Made by a program: the position numbers and the translations under genes. A stretch of DNA of 13,759 nt, from positions 1 through 13,759 of the forward strand of contig SKMI01000208.1 in the NCBI GenBank assembly GCA_007121115.1, read 5' to 3'. The stretch comes from Paracoccaceae bacterium (GTDB lineage Bacteria; Pseudomonadota; Alphaproteobacteria; Rhodobacterales; Rhodobacteraceae). Each line of letters begins with the position of its first letter. The stretch's first letter is position 1. The notes beneath the pieces are model-generated. The model was not told where the DNA came from. It did no database searches and worked only from the letters and a program-made list of their open reading frames with translations. This document shows positions 1-7,201 of this stretch, piece by piece.

Positions 1-744
1 GAGGAAGCCGCCGCGCAAGGGCTGGTCGCCGGGCTCAATGCCGCCGCGCGGGCTTTGGGGCGGCCTGCGGTGCGGTTTCAGCGAACGGACAGTTACATCG
101 GGGTCATGATCGATGATCTGACAACGCGTGGCGTGTCAGAGCCGTATCGGATGTTCACCTCGCGGGCGGAATACCGATTGTCGCTGCGTGCAGATAACGC
201 GGACCAGCGACTCACCCCCATGGGCGTTTCTGTCGGGTGTGTCGGGGAAGAGCGTCAGCGGCGGTTCGAGGAGAAGATGGCGACCCTGGACAAGGCCCGT
301 GCAGCGCTGTCCTCGGCAGAATTCACGCCAACGAGGTTGCGCGAGGCCGGTTTCAAGATCAATCAGGACGGGGTCAGGCGCTCGCTCCTGGACCTCTTGT
401 CGCTGCCGGGAATAGGGTTCGACGACTTGCTGGCGCTTGTCCCGGAGTTGCACGCCACTCCACAGTTTGCCCGGGAGCAACTGTCGCGCGAAGCGGTGTA
501 TCAGAATTATCTCTCGCGTCAGCAGGCCGAGATCGATGCCGTGCGGCGCGACGAAGCGCGGGCGATCCCGCGTGACCTGGACTTCGACCGAATCGAAGGG
601 TTGTCCAGCGAGTTGCGCTGCAAACTCAGCGCCATCAGGCCAACATCGGTTGCGCAGGCAGCGCGCATCGACGGCATGACGCCGACGGCACTTGTGCGCC
701 TTGTGATTCACCTGGATCACGGTCGGCGGAAACGTGCGTCATGA
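1..744 (+). CDS. mnmG: MnmG (GidA), tRNA U34 carboxymethylaminomethyl-modifying enzyme, C-terminal part
   Basis: Partial gene, open from base 1; the 5' part lies outside the window. The visible 247 residues carry the family signature around RTDSYIGVMIDDLTTRG and EPYRMFTSRAEYRLSLRADN, then the C-terminal helical domain (FTPTRLREAGF, YQNYLSRQ, then IPRDLDFDRIEGLS). In the known family MnmG is a FAD enzyme that works with MnmE in the cytoplasm to modify uridine 34 of certain tRNAs; the C-terminal helices contact MnmE and tRNA. The stop codon overlaps the rsmG start by four bases (ATGA, 741-744), so the two genes are probably translationally coupled. The order mnmG-rsmG-parA-parB is common near bacterial replication origins. 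Nothing looks damaged in the visible part. Confidence 0.97.
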   Translation, partial: EEAAAQGLVAGLNAAARALGRPAVRFQRTDSYIGVMIDDLTTRGVSEPYRMFTSRAEYRLSLRADNADQRLTPMGVSVGCVGEERQRRFEEKMATLDKARAALSSAEFTPTRLREAGFKINQDGVRRSLLDLLSLPGIGFDDLLALVPELHATPQFAREQLSREAVYQNYLSRQQAEIDAVRRDEARAIPRDLDFDRIEGLSSELRCKLSAIRPTSVAQAARIDGMTPTALVRLVIHLDHGRRKRAS

Positions 745-1361
745 CCATCTTCCCGGCGCTTTCCGGGCTAGATGTTTCACGTGAAACGCAGGCGCGGCTG
801 GACATCTATCTCGCCTTGCTGCGGCGCTGGAACCCGCGGATCAACCTGGTCTCTCAGGCAACGCTGGACAATGCGTGGGGCAGGCATGTTGTGGATTCCG
901 CGCAGCTTCTCCCTTTGTGTCCGCAGACTGCGCGGAGCTGGGTCGATCTGGGGTCAGGTGGCGGGCTGCCCGGCATCGTGGTTGCCTGCATGGCAGCGGA
1001 AACGCATCCTGCCCTGTCGGTGACACTGATCGAAAGCGATGCCCGGAAAACCGTTTTCCTGCAAACCGTTGCCCGGGAGCTCGAACTGAGCGTGCGGGTC
1101 CTGTCGCAGAGGATCGAGGCGGCGCACCCTCAACACGCTGATGTTGTGTCCGCGCGCGCGCTTGCGCCGCTGGACCGGCTTCTGTCTTACGTCGAACGTC
1201 ACGTGGCCCCTGGCGGCTGCGCTCTGCTCCACAAGGGCGCGCGCTATGACGAAGAACTCTCTACAGCGCTTGCAAGCTGGGACTTTTCGTATGAGATTTA
1301 CCCCAGCCGAACCGCCGCTGCTTCGGTCATTCTCAAAATCGAAGGTCTCTGCCGTGCCTGA
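741..1361 (+). CDS. rsmG: RsmG (GidB), 16S rRNA m7G527 methyltransferase
   Basis: 206 residues, the usual length for RsmG. The SAM-binding loop VDLGSGGGLPGI is at about residues 68-79. The N-terminal helix LARRW-like stretch with NPRINLVS (31-38) and the later VSARALAPLDRLL are typical of the family. RsmG uses SAM to methylate N7 of G527 in 16S rRNA; in other bacteria its loss gives low-level streptomycin resistance. The ATG at 741 overlaps the mnmG stop, and the 3' end overlaps the parA start by eight bases. Residues 12-16 (VSRET) are encoded by a parS palindrome, so this coding stretch serves two purposes. GTT, TCA and CGT codons there are unusually AT-ending for a high-GC gene, which fits selection on the DNA itself. 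Confidence 0.96.
   Translation: MTIFPALSGLDVSRETQARLDIYLALLRRWNPRINLVSQATLDNAWGRHVVDSAQLLPLCPQTARSWVDLGSGGGLPGIVVACMAAETHPALSVTLIESDARKTVFLQTVARELELSVRVLSQRIEAAHPQHADVVSARALAPLDRLLSYVERHVAPGGCALLHKGARYDEELSTALASWDFSYEIYPSRTAAASVILKIEGLCRA
773..788. other. parS: parS centromere-like site for ParB, inside rsmG
   Basis: The sequence TGTTTCACGTGAAACG matches the widely conserved parS consensus TGTTTCACGTGAAACA at 15 of 16 positions. The inner 14 bases (774-787) form a perfect palindrome. It lies 33 bases into rsmG, about 570 bases upstream of parA and 1.4 kb upstream of parB. ParB dimers bind parS and load as CTP-dependent clamps. I saw no second parS in the window; chromosomes usually carry several near the origin. 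Confidence 0.93.
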
Positions 1362-2160
1362 AACCCGCATCGTTACCATCGCAAACCAGAAGGGCGGCGT
1401 CGGCAAGACAACAACGGCCATCAACCTTGCCGCAGCATTGGCGGAGCGTGGGCAAACGGTGCTGGTCATCGATCTCGACCCGCAGGGCAATGCGTCTACC
1501 GGCCTAGGTGTCGACGCGGGACAACGCCAGCTCACCAGCTACGATCTGATCCTCGGGGATGTGGCCGCCGCGGCGATCATACAGGACACGGGGATCCGCA
1601 ACCTCGCCATATGTCCGGCAAATGCGGATCTTGCGTCGGCGGACCTTGAACTCGCGGATCATCGTGATCGCACCCATGCCCTGCGCACGGCACTGTATCA
1701 GCCAGACCTGGCCGAGGGGCAATACAACTACATTCTCATCGACTGTCCGCCCTCGCTCAACCTCTTGACAATCAACGCACTTGTGGCGTCGCATGCGGTT
1801 CTCGTGCCGCTGCAAAGCGAATTTTTCGCGCTGGAAGGGCTGTCACAACTCATGCTCACGGTGCGCGAGGTGCGCCAATCCGCCAACCCATCCCTGCGTT
1901 TCGAAGGTGTCCTGCTGACCATGTATGATCAACGCAACAAGCTCTCGCAACAGGTTGAGCAGGATGCGCGTGCGACCCTCGGCGATCTGGTCCTGAACAC
2001 GGTCATCCCCCGCAATGTCCGGGTCAGCGAGGCGCCCTCGCACGCCTTGCCTGTGCTGAGCTACGACACGGCGTCACGCGGGGCCATTGCCTACCGAGCT
2101 TTGGCGCGCGAACTGCTGCTGAAACACGGAAAACTGAAAGCGCAAGGAGAATTGATGTGA
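1354..2160 (+). CDS. parA: ParA (Soj), chromosome partitioning ATPase
   Basis: 268 residues from a GTG at 1354. The deviant Walker A motif KGGVGKTT is at residues 13-20, the switch region VIDLDPQGNAS at 38-48, and the Walker B-like YILIDCPPSLNLLT in the middle. The family forms ATP-bound dimers on the nucleoid and is released by ParB, which moves parS-ParB complexes to the poles. The GTG start is preferred because GAAGG (1341-1345) sits eight bases upstream and because the protein then begins just before the first beta strand (RIVTIANQ). The frame stays open upstream into rsmG; an ATG at 1291 would add 21 residues but lacks a clear ribosome site. The gene overlaps rsmG by eight bases and parB by four. 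Confidence 0.95.
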   Translation: MPETRIVTIANQKGGVGKTTTAINLAAALAERGQTVLVIDLDPQGNASTGLGVDAGQRQLTSYDLILGDVAAAAIIQDTGIRNLAICPANADLASADLELADHRDRTHALRTALYQPDLAEGQYNYILIDCPPSLNLLTINALVASHAVLVPLQSEFFALEGLSQLMLTVREVRQSANPSLRFEGVLLTMYDQRNKLSQQVEQDARATLGDLVLNTVIPRNVRVSEAPSHALPVLSYDTASRGAIAYRALARELLLKHGKLKAQGELM

Positions 2161-3050
2161 CCGAACGCAGGTCGGACCGCCGCGGGCTCGGCCGTGGGCT
2201 CTCGGCGCTCATGGCGGATATACACGCAACCCCGGCCGATGGCAGCGAAAACGCGCCCGATGCCGGTGTCCGTGTCGTGCCGATCGAGGCCCTGTCGCCA
2301 AACCCTGACCAGCCTCGCCGCAGCTTTTCCGAAGCTGCGCTCCAGGAGCTGGCGGCGTCCATTCGGGAACGCGGCATCATTCAGCCGCTGATCGCCAGGC
2401 CGGTTGCCAACCAGACGGATCGCTTCGAGATCGTCGCCGGTGAGCGGCGCTGGCGGGCGGCACAACTGGCACAACTGCACGAGGTCCCGGTCCTGCTGCG
2501 CGACCTGTCGGATACCGAGGTGCTGGAGGTCGCGATCATCGAGAACATCCAGCGCGCCGACCTCAACCCGATCGAAGAGGCCACCGGTTACCGTCAGTTG
2601 ATCGAGCGCTTCGGCCATACGCAGGACAAACTCGCCGCCGCCATGGGCAAGAGCCGCAGCCACATCGCCAATCTCATGCGGCTCCTGACATTGCCGGCCG
2701 ATGTGCAGCAACTGGTCAGTGGCGGCAAGTTGAGTGCCGGGCACGCGCGGGCGCTGGTGAGCACCGAGAACCCGACCGAACTCGCCCGCCAGGTCATCGC
2801 GCGCGGTCTGTCAGTGCGGCAGACCGAGGCATTGGCCCAGACTCCGGACAAACCCCGCCGCCGCAGCGCTGCGCCCAAAGGGCCGCCCAAGGATGCGGAC
2901 ACGCGAATCCTGGAGCAGGATCTGGCCACGAACCTGGGCATGTCGGTCAGCATCGACCATCACCCGGGTGGCGAGGGCCGGATGATAATCCGATACAAGT
3001 CATTGGAACAATTGGATCATCTCTGTCAGGCTCTGTCCTTCAACCGCTGA
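2157..3050 (+). CDS. parB: ParB (Spo0J), chromosome partitioning CTPase and parS-binding protein
   Basis: 297 residues from a GTG at 2157, overlapping the parA stop (GTGA). AAGGAG at 2144-2149, seven bases upstream, supports this start. The protein opens with GLGRGLSALM (residues 10-19), the basic segment that stimulates ParA. The CTP-binding domain follows, with GERRWRA (95-101) and ENIQRADLNPIEEA (129-142). A helix-turn-helix that reads parS is at about 154-178 (HTQDKLAAAMGKSRSHIANL), and a C-terminal dimerisation domain runs to the end. ParB loads on parS, slides as a clamp and recruits SMC. Its binding site lies in rsmG of the same operon. The gene ends 29 bases before the end of the convergent ecm gene. 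Confidence 0.96.
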   Translation: MTERRSDRRGLGRGLSALMADIHATPADGSENAPDAGVRVVPIEALSPNPDQPRRSFSEAALQELAASIRERGIIQPLIARPVANQTDRFEIVAGERRWRAAQLAQLHEVPVLLRDLSDTEVLEVAIIENIQRADLNPIEEATGYRQLIERFGHTQDKLAAAMGKSRSHIANLMRLLTLPADVQQLVSGGKLSAGHARALVSTENPTELARQVIARGLSVRQTEALAQTPDKPRRRSAAPKGPPKDADTRILEQDLATNLGMSVSIDHHPGGEGRMIIRYKSLEQLDHLCQALSFNR

Positions 3051-3054
3051 AACG

Positions 3055-3069
3055 GGGTCCAGCAGACCC
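3055..3069. terminator. Small hairpin at the parB/ecm convergent junction
   Basis: GGGTC (3055-3059) and GACCC (3065-3069) can pair around the loop CAGCA. It is the only hairpin I see in the 29 bases between the two convergent stop codons. There is no T-run on either side and the stem is only five base pairs, so a role as a two-way terminator is a weak guess. Confidence 0.2.
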
Positions 3070-3079
3070 TCGCGCCCAT

Positions 3080-5053
3080 TCATTCGGCAGCTTCGGTCTG
3101 GCCGCCCACCAATCCGACGATATCCATCATGATCCGGTTCAACTGGAAATCCTTGGGTGTATAGACCGCTGCCACCCCGAAGCCTCGCAACTGGGCCGCG
3201 TCTTCCTCGGGAATGATCCCGCCCACGATCACCGGCACATCGCCCAGTCCCGCCTCGTGCATCTGACGCATCACCGTGCGGACCAGCGGCACATGACTGC
3301 CGGAAAGGATGGACAGGCCCACCACATGCGCCTGTTCTTCCTTTGCCGCGCGCACGATCTCGTCCGGGGTCAGCCGGATGCCTTCGTACTGGATTTCCAT
3401 CCCGCAGTCGCGCGCCCGCGCAGCGATCTGCTCGGCGCCGTTGGAGTGCCCGTCCAGCCCAGGCTTGCCGACAACGAATTTCAGCCGCCGCCCGAGGCGC
3501 GCCGAGACCGCATCCACTGCGGCCCGGATCTCGTCCAGACCTTCGGTCCGATTCGATGGCGCCGCAGAAACCCCCGTCGGCGCGCGGTATTCCCCGAATG
3601 CGGCCCGGATCGCCGCGCCCCACTCGCCCGTTGTGGCCCCGGCGCGCGCGGCAGCCAACGTGGGCTCCATGATGTTGGTCCCGTCCCGCGCCGCCGTGCG
3701 CAGATCGGCCAGCGCCGCCTGCACCCGCGTCTCGTCGCGGGTCGCGCGCCACGCCTGCAGTCGTGCGATCTGGTCCGCCTCGGCTTCGGCATCCACCGTC
3801 ATGATCGCGCCCTCGCCCGCGGTCAGGGGCGATGCTTCGCTCGTGGTGAACCGGTTCACCCCCACCACCACCGTCTCGCCGCTTTCGATCCCGGCCAGCC
3901 GCGCCGCGTTCGATTCCACCAGCGCGCGCTTCATGTGCCCAATCGCCTTGACCGCGCCGCCCATGGCGTCGATCTGCGCCAGTTCCGCGCGCGCCCCGTC
4001 TTTCAGCGCATCCACCTTGCGCTCCACAGCAGGGTTGCCCTCGAACAGATCGTCGTATTCCAGCAGATCGGTCTCATAGGCCAGCACTTGCTGCATCCGG
4101 AGTGACCATTGCTGGTCCCAGGGTCGCGGCAGTCCCAGCGCCTCGTTCCAGGCCGGAAGCTGCACCGCCCGCGCCCGCGCGGACTTGGACAGCGTCACCG
4201 CCAGCATCTCGATCAGGATGCGATAGACGTTGTTTTCCGGCTGCTGCTCGGTCAGTCCCAGCGAATTCACCTGCACCCCGTAGCGGAAGCGCCGGAAGCG
4301 CGGGTCGTCCACCCCGTAACGGTCGCGGCAGATCTCGTCCCACAACTCGGTAAACGCCCGCATCTTGCACAGTTCGGTGACAAACCGGATACCCGCGTTC
4401 ACAAAGAAGCTGATCCGCCCCACCATCGCCGGAAACTCTGCCTCGGGCACCTTCCCGCGCAGGTCGTCCAGCACCGCCGTGGCCGTGGCCAGCGCAAAGG
4501 CCAGTTCCTGCTCCGGCGTCGCCCCCGCCTCCTGCAGGTGATAGGAACAGACGTTCATCGGGTTCCATTTCGGCATCTTCGCCCGGGTCCAGGCCGCCAC
4601 ATCGGTGATCATCCGCAGCGAAGGCTCGGGCGGGCAGATATAGGTCCCGCGCGACAGGTATTCCTTGATGATGTCGTTCTGCACCGTGCCCTGCAGTTTC
4701 GAGACATCGGCCCCCTGCTCTTCAGCCACCACGGTATAGAGCGCCAGCAGCCAGGGCGCCGTGGCGTTGATGGTCATCGAGGTGTTCATCTGCTCCAGCG
4801 GGATCGCGTCGAACAGCATCCGCATGTCGCCCAGATGCGCCACCGGCACGCCCACCTTGCCGACCTCGCCGCGGGCCAGCACATGGTCGCTATCGTATCC
4901 GGTCTGCGTCGGCAGGTCGAAAGCCACACTCAACCCCGTCTGCCCCTTGGACAGGTTGTTGCGATAAAGCGCGTTCGAGGCCGCGGCGGTGGAATGCCCG
5001 GCATAGGTGCGGAACAGCCAGGGCTTGTCACGGGCAACAGCGGTATCGGTCAT
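3080..5053 (-). CDS. ecm: Ecm (MeaA-type), ethylmalonyl-CoA mutase, B12-dependent
   Basis: 657 residues, a single-chain acyl-CoA mutase. The N-terminal substrate barrel shows GQTGLSVAFDLPTQTGYDSD and later RISFFVNAGIRF. The C-terminal cobalamin domain has the DxHxxG signature at about 534-539 (LDGHSNG), followed by SILSGSH and VIVGGIIP, as expected for base-off B12 binding. It converts (2R)-ethylmalonyl-CoA to methylsuccinyl-CoA in the ethylmalonyl-CoA pathway. The length, the YAGHSTAAASNALYR opening and the presence of ccr nearby favour ethylmalonyl-CoA mutase over methylmalonyl-CoA mutase, whose large chain is longer. The ATG at 5053 has GAGG five bases upstream (complement of 5059-5062). 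A perfect TTGACA -35-like hexamer lies about 80 bases upstream of the start. Confidence 0.92.
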   Translation of the reverse strand: MTDTAVARDKPWLFRTYAGHSTAAASNALYRNNLSKGQTGLSVAFDLPTQTGYDSDHVLARGEVGKVGVPVAHLGDMRMLFDAIPLEQMNTSMTINATAPWLLALYTVVAEEQGADVSKLQGTVQNDIIKEYLSRGTYICPPEPSLRMITDVAAWTRAKMPKWNPMNVCSYHLQEAGATPEQELAFALATATAVLDDLRGKVPEAEFPAMVGRISFFVNAGIRFVTELCKMRAFTELWDEICRDRYGVDDPRFRRFRYGVQVNSLGLTEQQPENNVYRILIEMLAVTLSKSARARAVQLPAWNEALGLPRPWDQQWSLRMQQVLAYETDLLEYDDLFEGNPAVERKVDALKDGARAELAQIDAMGGAVKAIGHMKRALVESNAARLAGIESGETVVVGVNRFTTSEASPLTAGEGAIMTVDAEAEADQIARLQAWRATRDETRVQAALADLRTAARDGTNIMEPTLAAARAGATTGEWGAAIRAAFGEYRAPTGVSAAPSNRTEGLDEIRAAVDAVSARLGRRLKFVVGKPGLDGHSNGAEQIAARARDCGMEIQYEGIRLTPDEIVRAAKEEQAHVVGLSILSGSHVPLVRTVMRQMHEAGLGDVPVIVGGIIPEEDAAQLRGFGVAAVYTPKDFQLNRIMMDIVGLVGGQTEAAE

Positions 5054-5107
5054 CCGGGCCTCATCGATCAGACAGCGTTACGCCCATGGCGCAACTTTGT
5101 TTCCTGC

Positions 5108-5136
5108 TGGATCGCCCAGGCGCAACATCATGTCAA
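5108..5136 (-). promoter_or_regulatory. Candidate ecm promoter with TTGC element
   Basis: On the minus strand TTGACA (complement of 5131-5136) is an exact -35 consensus. Seventeen bases further lies GATCCA (complement of 5108-5113), a poor -10. The spacer contains ATGTTGCGC (complement of 5120-5128), which is repeated exactly in front of ccr at 7124-7132. The predicted start of transcription would be about 45-50 bases before the ecm ATG. The -35 is convincing, the -10 is not. Confidence 0.35.
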
Positions 5137-5175
5137 CCCGAAATCGCTGCAGCGCGGCAAGCCCGAATTGCCCAT

Positions 5176-5189
5176 GCAACAGTGCAACC
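5176..5189 (-). promoter_or_regulatory. TTGC-rich element upstream of ecm, shared with ccr
   Basis: On the minus strand this reads GGTTGCACTGTTGC. The ccr upstream region has GGTTGCAATGTTGC at 7117-7130, identical at 13 of 14 positions and in the same orientation relative to the gene. It is a direct repeat of TTGC with an eight-base period. TGC/TTGCA-rich sites are known for PhaR and TTTGCAAA-type sites for ScfR/RamB/PccR regulators of acyl-CoA metabolism; which protein binds here, if any, is inference. Confidence 0.45.
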
Positions 5190-5192
5190 GGC

Positions 5193-5468
5193 TCAGCCCA
5201 GTTCCACGCTGCCGCCCTCACCGATCCCCTTCCACCACTTGATCTCGATCTCCAGACTGTGCTGTGTGCCCTTGCTGCCCTTGTCCTCGTCCTCCGCCTT
5301 GATCTCCAGCACAAGCTGGCCGGGCAGGTCCAGCACCAGTTCATTCTCCCCCTGCTTCAGCGTCACCTGCCCGTCTTCGATCCTGTCGGCAATCGCGCGC
5401 AGGAAGGCGCAGACTTCGCTGCGGCTCTTGCGCTCCTCGCTTTCAAAGAGGGTGATCTCGCGCCCCAT
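5193..5468 (-). CDS. Small amphi-Trp domain protein
   Basis: 91 residues starting MGREITLFESEERKS. The pattern of an FESEE opening, then EVCAFLRAIADRIEDGQVTLKQG, then alternating strands (LVLDLPGQLVLEIKAE) and a final SLEIEIKWW fits the amphi-Trp domain family, whose molecular function is not known to me. It is acidic, has no signal peptide or membrane segment, and is probably cytoplasmic. The start at 5468 is chosen because AAGGAG (complement of 5475-5480) stands six bases upstream; the frame stays open further upstream with no ribosome site. The gene lies 139 bases upstream of ecm on the same strand and is divergent from the PlsB-like gene. Its position suggests expression with the ethylmalonyl-CoA genes, but no biochemical role can be deduced. 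Confidence 0.8.
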   Translation of the reverse strand: MGREITLFESEERKSRSEVCAFLRAIADRIEDGQVTLKQGENELVLDLPGQLVLEIKAEDEDKGSKGTQHSLEIEIKWWKGIGEGGSVELG

Positions 5469-5619
5469 GATGCTCTCCTTCTGCTGTGGTCCGGCCCGAG
5501 TATCGCGATGAACGGGTCGCCACGCATTGATTCCCGTCAATTGCCACACCGGCTTCGGGACGCTCCGGGCACTGTCAATATTCCGTTGTCCAATGCGGCA
5601 TATGCTGTAAAGCAGGGAT

Positions 5620-7062
5620 ATGACCACGACCGTCGAACTGCCGTATTGGGTCCTTCTGCTGGTGCTGGGATTCGCGGCCGTTGCGGCGTTGGACCGGGTG
5701 CTTGTCCCGTCGGTCCGCTGGTTCCTGCGTCGCCGGATGCAGCGTGCCGTGGACCGGCTGAATCAGCGCCTTTCGGTGCCGATCCAGCCCTTCAAGCTGA
5801 TGCGCCGACAGGATCAGGTCACGCGTCTGATCTACGACCCGCAGGTGATGGAGGCGGTCTCTGCCTATGCAGCCGAACAGGGCATGCCGCAAGACATCGC
5901 CTTCGAGCGCGCCCGCTCCTACGCGCGCGAGATCGTGCCCGGCTTTTCCACCGCCACCTATTTCGGTTTTGCCACCAAGCTGGCGCAGAAGATCAGCCAG
6001 GGGCTCTACGAGGTCCACCTGGGCGGGGCCGAAGACAGCGCGCTGCGCAACATCGATCCGCGTGCGGCGGTGGTCTTTGTCATCAACCACCGCTCCAACA
6101 TGGATTACGTGCTGGTCACATGGCTCGCCTCGCGCCATTCGGCGCTGTCCTATGCGGTGGGGGAATGGGCGCGGATCTGGCCGCTGAAGGCGCTGATCCG
6201 GGCCATGGGTGCCTATTTCATCCGGCGGCGTTATTCCAACCACCTCTACCGCGCGGTGCTGGCGCGCTACGTGCAGATGTCGGTGGAACAAGGCACCACC
6301 CAGGCGATCTTTCTCGAGGGCGGGCTCAGCCTCGATGGCAGTGTCGGCTCGGCGCGGCTGGGCCTGCTGACCTATATCGTGCGCGATTTCAAGCCCGATG
6401 CCGGGAACGGCGCCGGGCGTGATGTGGTCTTTGTCCCGGTCGGGGTCAACTATGACCGGGTGCTCGAAGACCGCGTGCTGATCGCAGCACAGGCCGCGAA
6501 AAAACGCCGGTTCCCGGTGCAGCCTCGGGTGATTGCGCGCTTTGTCGCCGGGGTGCTGTGGAAACGCCTGCGCGGCCGCTTCGAGCGGTTCGGTCATGCG
6601 ACGGTCTGCTATGGCGCACCCGTGTCCTTGCGGGATTTCCTGCAGAGCGCCCCCGCCGCGTCGGTCGAGGCGCTGGGCGAAAGCCTGACGGCGCGCATCC
6701 GCGCCACCGTGCCGATCCTGCCGGTGCCGCTGGCCGCTGCCGCCATGGCCGAAAGCGATGACCCGCAGGACCGGGCCGCCCTGATCGACCGGGCCACCAC
6801 GCTCGTGCAGGACCTAGAGGACCGCGGCGCCTGGCTGCAACTGACCGGAGGCACGGTCGAGTCGGCGATGGAGTCCGGGTTGCAGGCCCTGGCGCTGCGC
6901 GGGATCATCACGCAGGACGGGACAAGGTTCAGCCGAGTCGCCAAGCAGGACGAGGTTCTGCAATTCTACGCCGCCTCGGTCCGGCAAAGGCTTGGCGAAC
7001 AGGGCCTGACGACGGCCGCGCCGCGCAATCCTTCGGTTATTCCCTCCCCGAACCCGGGATGA
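5620..7062 (+). CDS. PlsB-like glycerol-3-phosphate/lysophosphatidate acyltransferase
   Basis: 480 residues. Residues 9-30 are hydrophobic and could anchor the protein in the inner membrane. The acyltransferase motifs appear in order: NHRSNMDY with the HX4D pair (H157, D162), GAYFIRRRY (197-205), FLEGGLSLDG (231-240) and FVPVGVNYDRVLED (271-284). This motif set, in particular EGG and PV-Y, is closer to PlsB than to PlsC. The family transfers an acyl chain from acyl-CoA or acyl-ACP to glycerol-3-phosphate or its monoacyl product in phospholipid synthesis. It is much shorter than E. coli PlsB (about 800 residues), as is usual for alphaproteobacterial relatives. The ATG at 5620 follows a stop codon in the same frame (5608-5610), so no longer start is possible; the ribosome site is weak (AGCAGGGAT). 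It is divergent from the amphi-Trp gene and 139 bases upstream of ccr. The substrate is not known. Confidence 0.85.
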   Translation: MTTTVELPYWVLLLVLGFAAVAALDRVLVPSVRWFLRRRMQRAVDRLNQRLSVPIQPFKLMRRQDQVTRLIYDPQVMEAVSAYAAEQGMPQDIAFERARSYAREIVPGFSTATYFGFATKLAQKISQGLYEVHLGGAEDSALRNIDPRAAVVFVINHRSNMDYVLVTWLASRHSALSYAVGEWARIWPLKALIRAMGAYFIRRRYSNHLYRAVLARYVQMSVEQGTTQAIFLEGGLSLDGSVGSARLGLLTYIVRDFKPDAGNGAGRDVVFVPVGVNYDRVLEDRVLIAAQAAKKRRFPVQPRVIARFVAGVLWKRLRGRFERFGHATVCYGAPVSLRDFLQSAPAASVEALGESLTARIRATVPILPVPLAAAAMAESDDPQDRAALIDRATTLVQDLEDRGAWLQLTGGTVESAMESGLQALALRGIITQDGTRFSRVAKQDEVLQFYAASVRQRLGEQGLTTAAPRNPSVIPSPNPG

Positions 7063-7116
7063 TGCGGCATCGCCTGCGACGGAAGCGACATAAAATTACA
7101 ATTTCGGCTGAACATG

Positions 7117-7147
7117 GGTTGCAATGTTGCGCACCCGATTCTATCCA
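7117..7147 (+). promoter_or_regulatory. Candidate ccr promoter with TTGC element
   Basis: GGTTGCAATGTTGC (7117-7130) matches the element upstream of ecm at 13 of 14 bases. TTGCAA (7119-7124), a 17-base spacer and TATCCA (7142-7147) could act as -35 and -10; both hexamers are imperfect. An AT-rich stretch (7089-7105) lies just upstream and might be an UP element. The predicted transcript would start near 7154, leaving a leader of about 48 bases. Two further CTGCAA copies follow at 7150-7155 and 7169-7174. Confidence 0.38.
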
Positions 7148-7156
7148 TGCTGCAAG

Positions 7157-7180
7157 GCCGCATCAATTCTGCAATGCGGC
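7157..7180 (+). promoter_or_regulatory. Inverted repeat in the ccr leader
   Basis: GCCGCAT (7157-7163) and ATGCGGC (7174-7180) form a perfect seven-base inverted repeat around ten bases. It ends 11 bases before the GGAGG ribosome site of ccr (7192-7196). It could be an operator downstream of the promoter or a hairpin in the leader RNA. Confidence 0.35.
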
Positions 7181-7201
7181 GAAATCTGGATGGAGGCACC
7201 C

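Noticed and set aside
3845..3860. Perfect 16-bp palindrome GGTGAACCGGTTCACC
   Set aside because: It lies inside ecm where it encodes the family-conserved VNRFTT stretch; codon choice explains it and it does not match parS or another known operator.
5007..6422. Long + strand open frame across ecm start, amphi-Trp gene and PlsB-like gene
   Set aside because: It has no homology-like motifs, is antisense or out of frame to well-supported genes, and its repetitive Arg/Gly/Ala content is typical of GC-rich shadow frames.
5592..7070. ATGCGGCAT at 5593-5601 and 7062-7070, upstream of the PlsB-like gene and ccr
   Set aside because: A nine-base match between two regions of this size is not rare by chance, and the first copy is next to the PlsB-like start while the second overlaps its stop codon.
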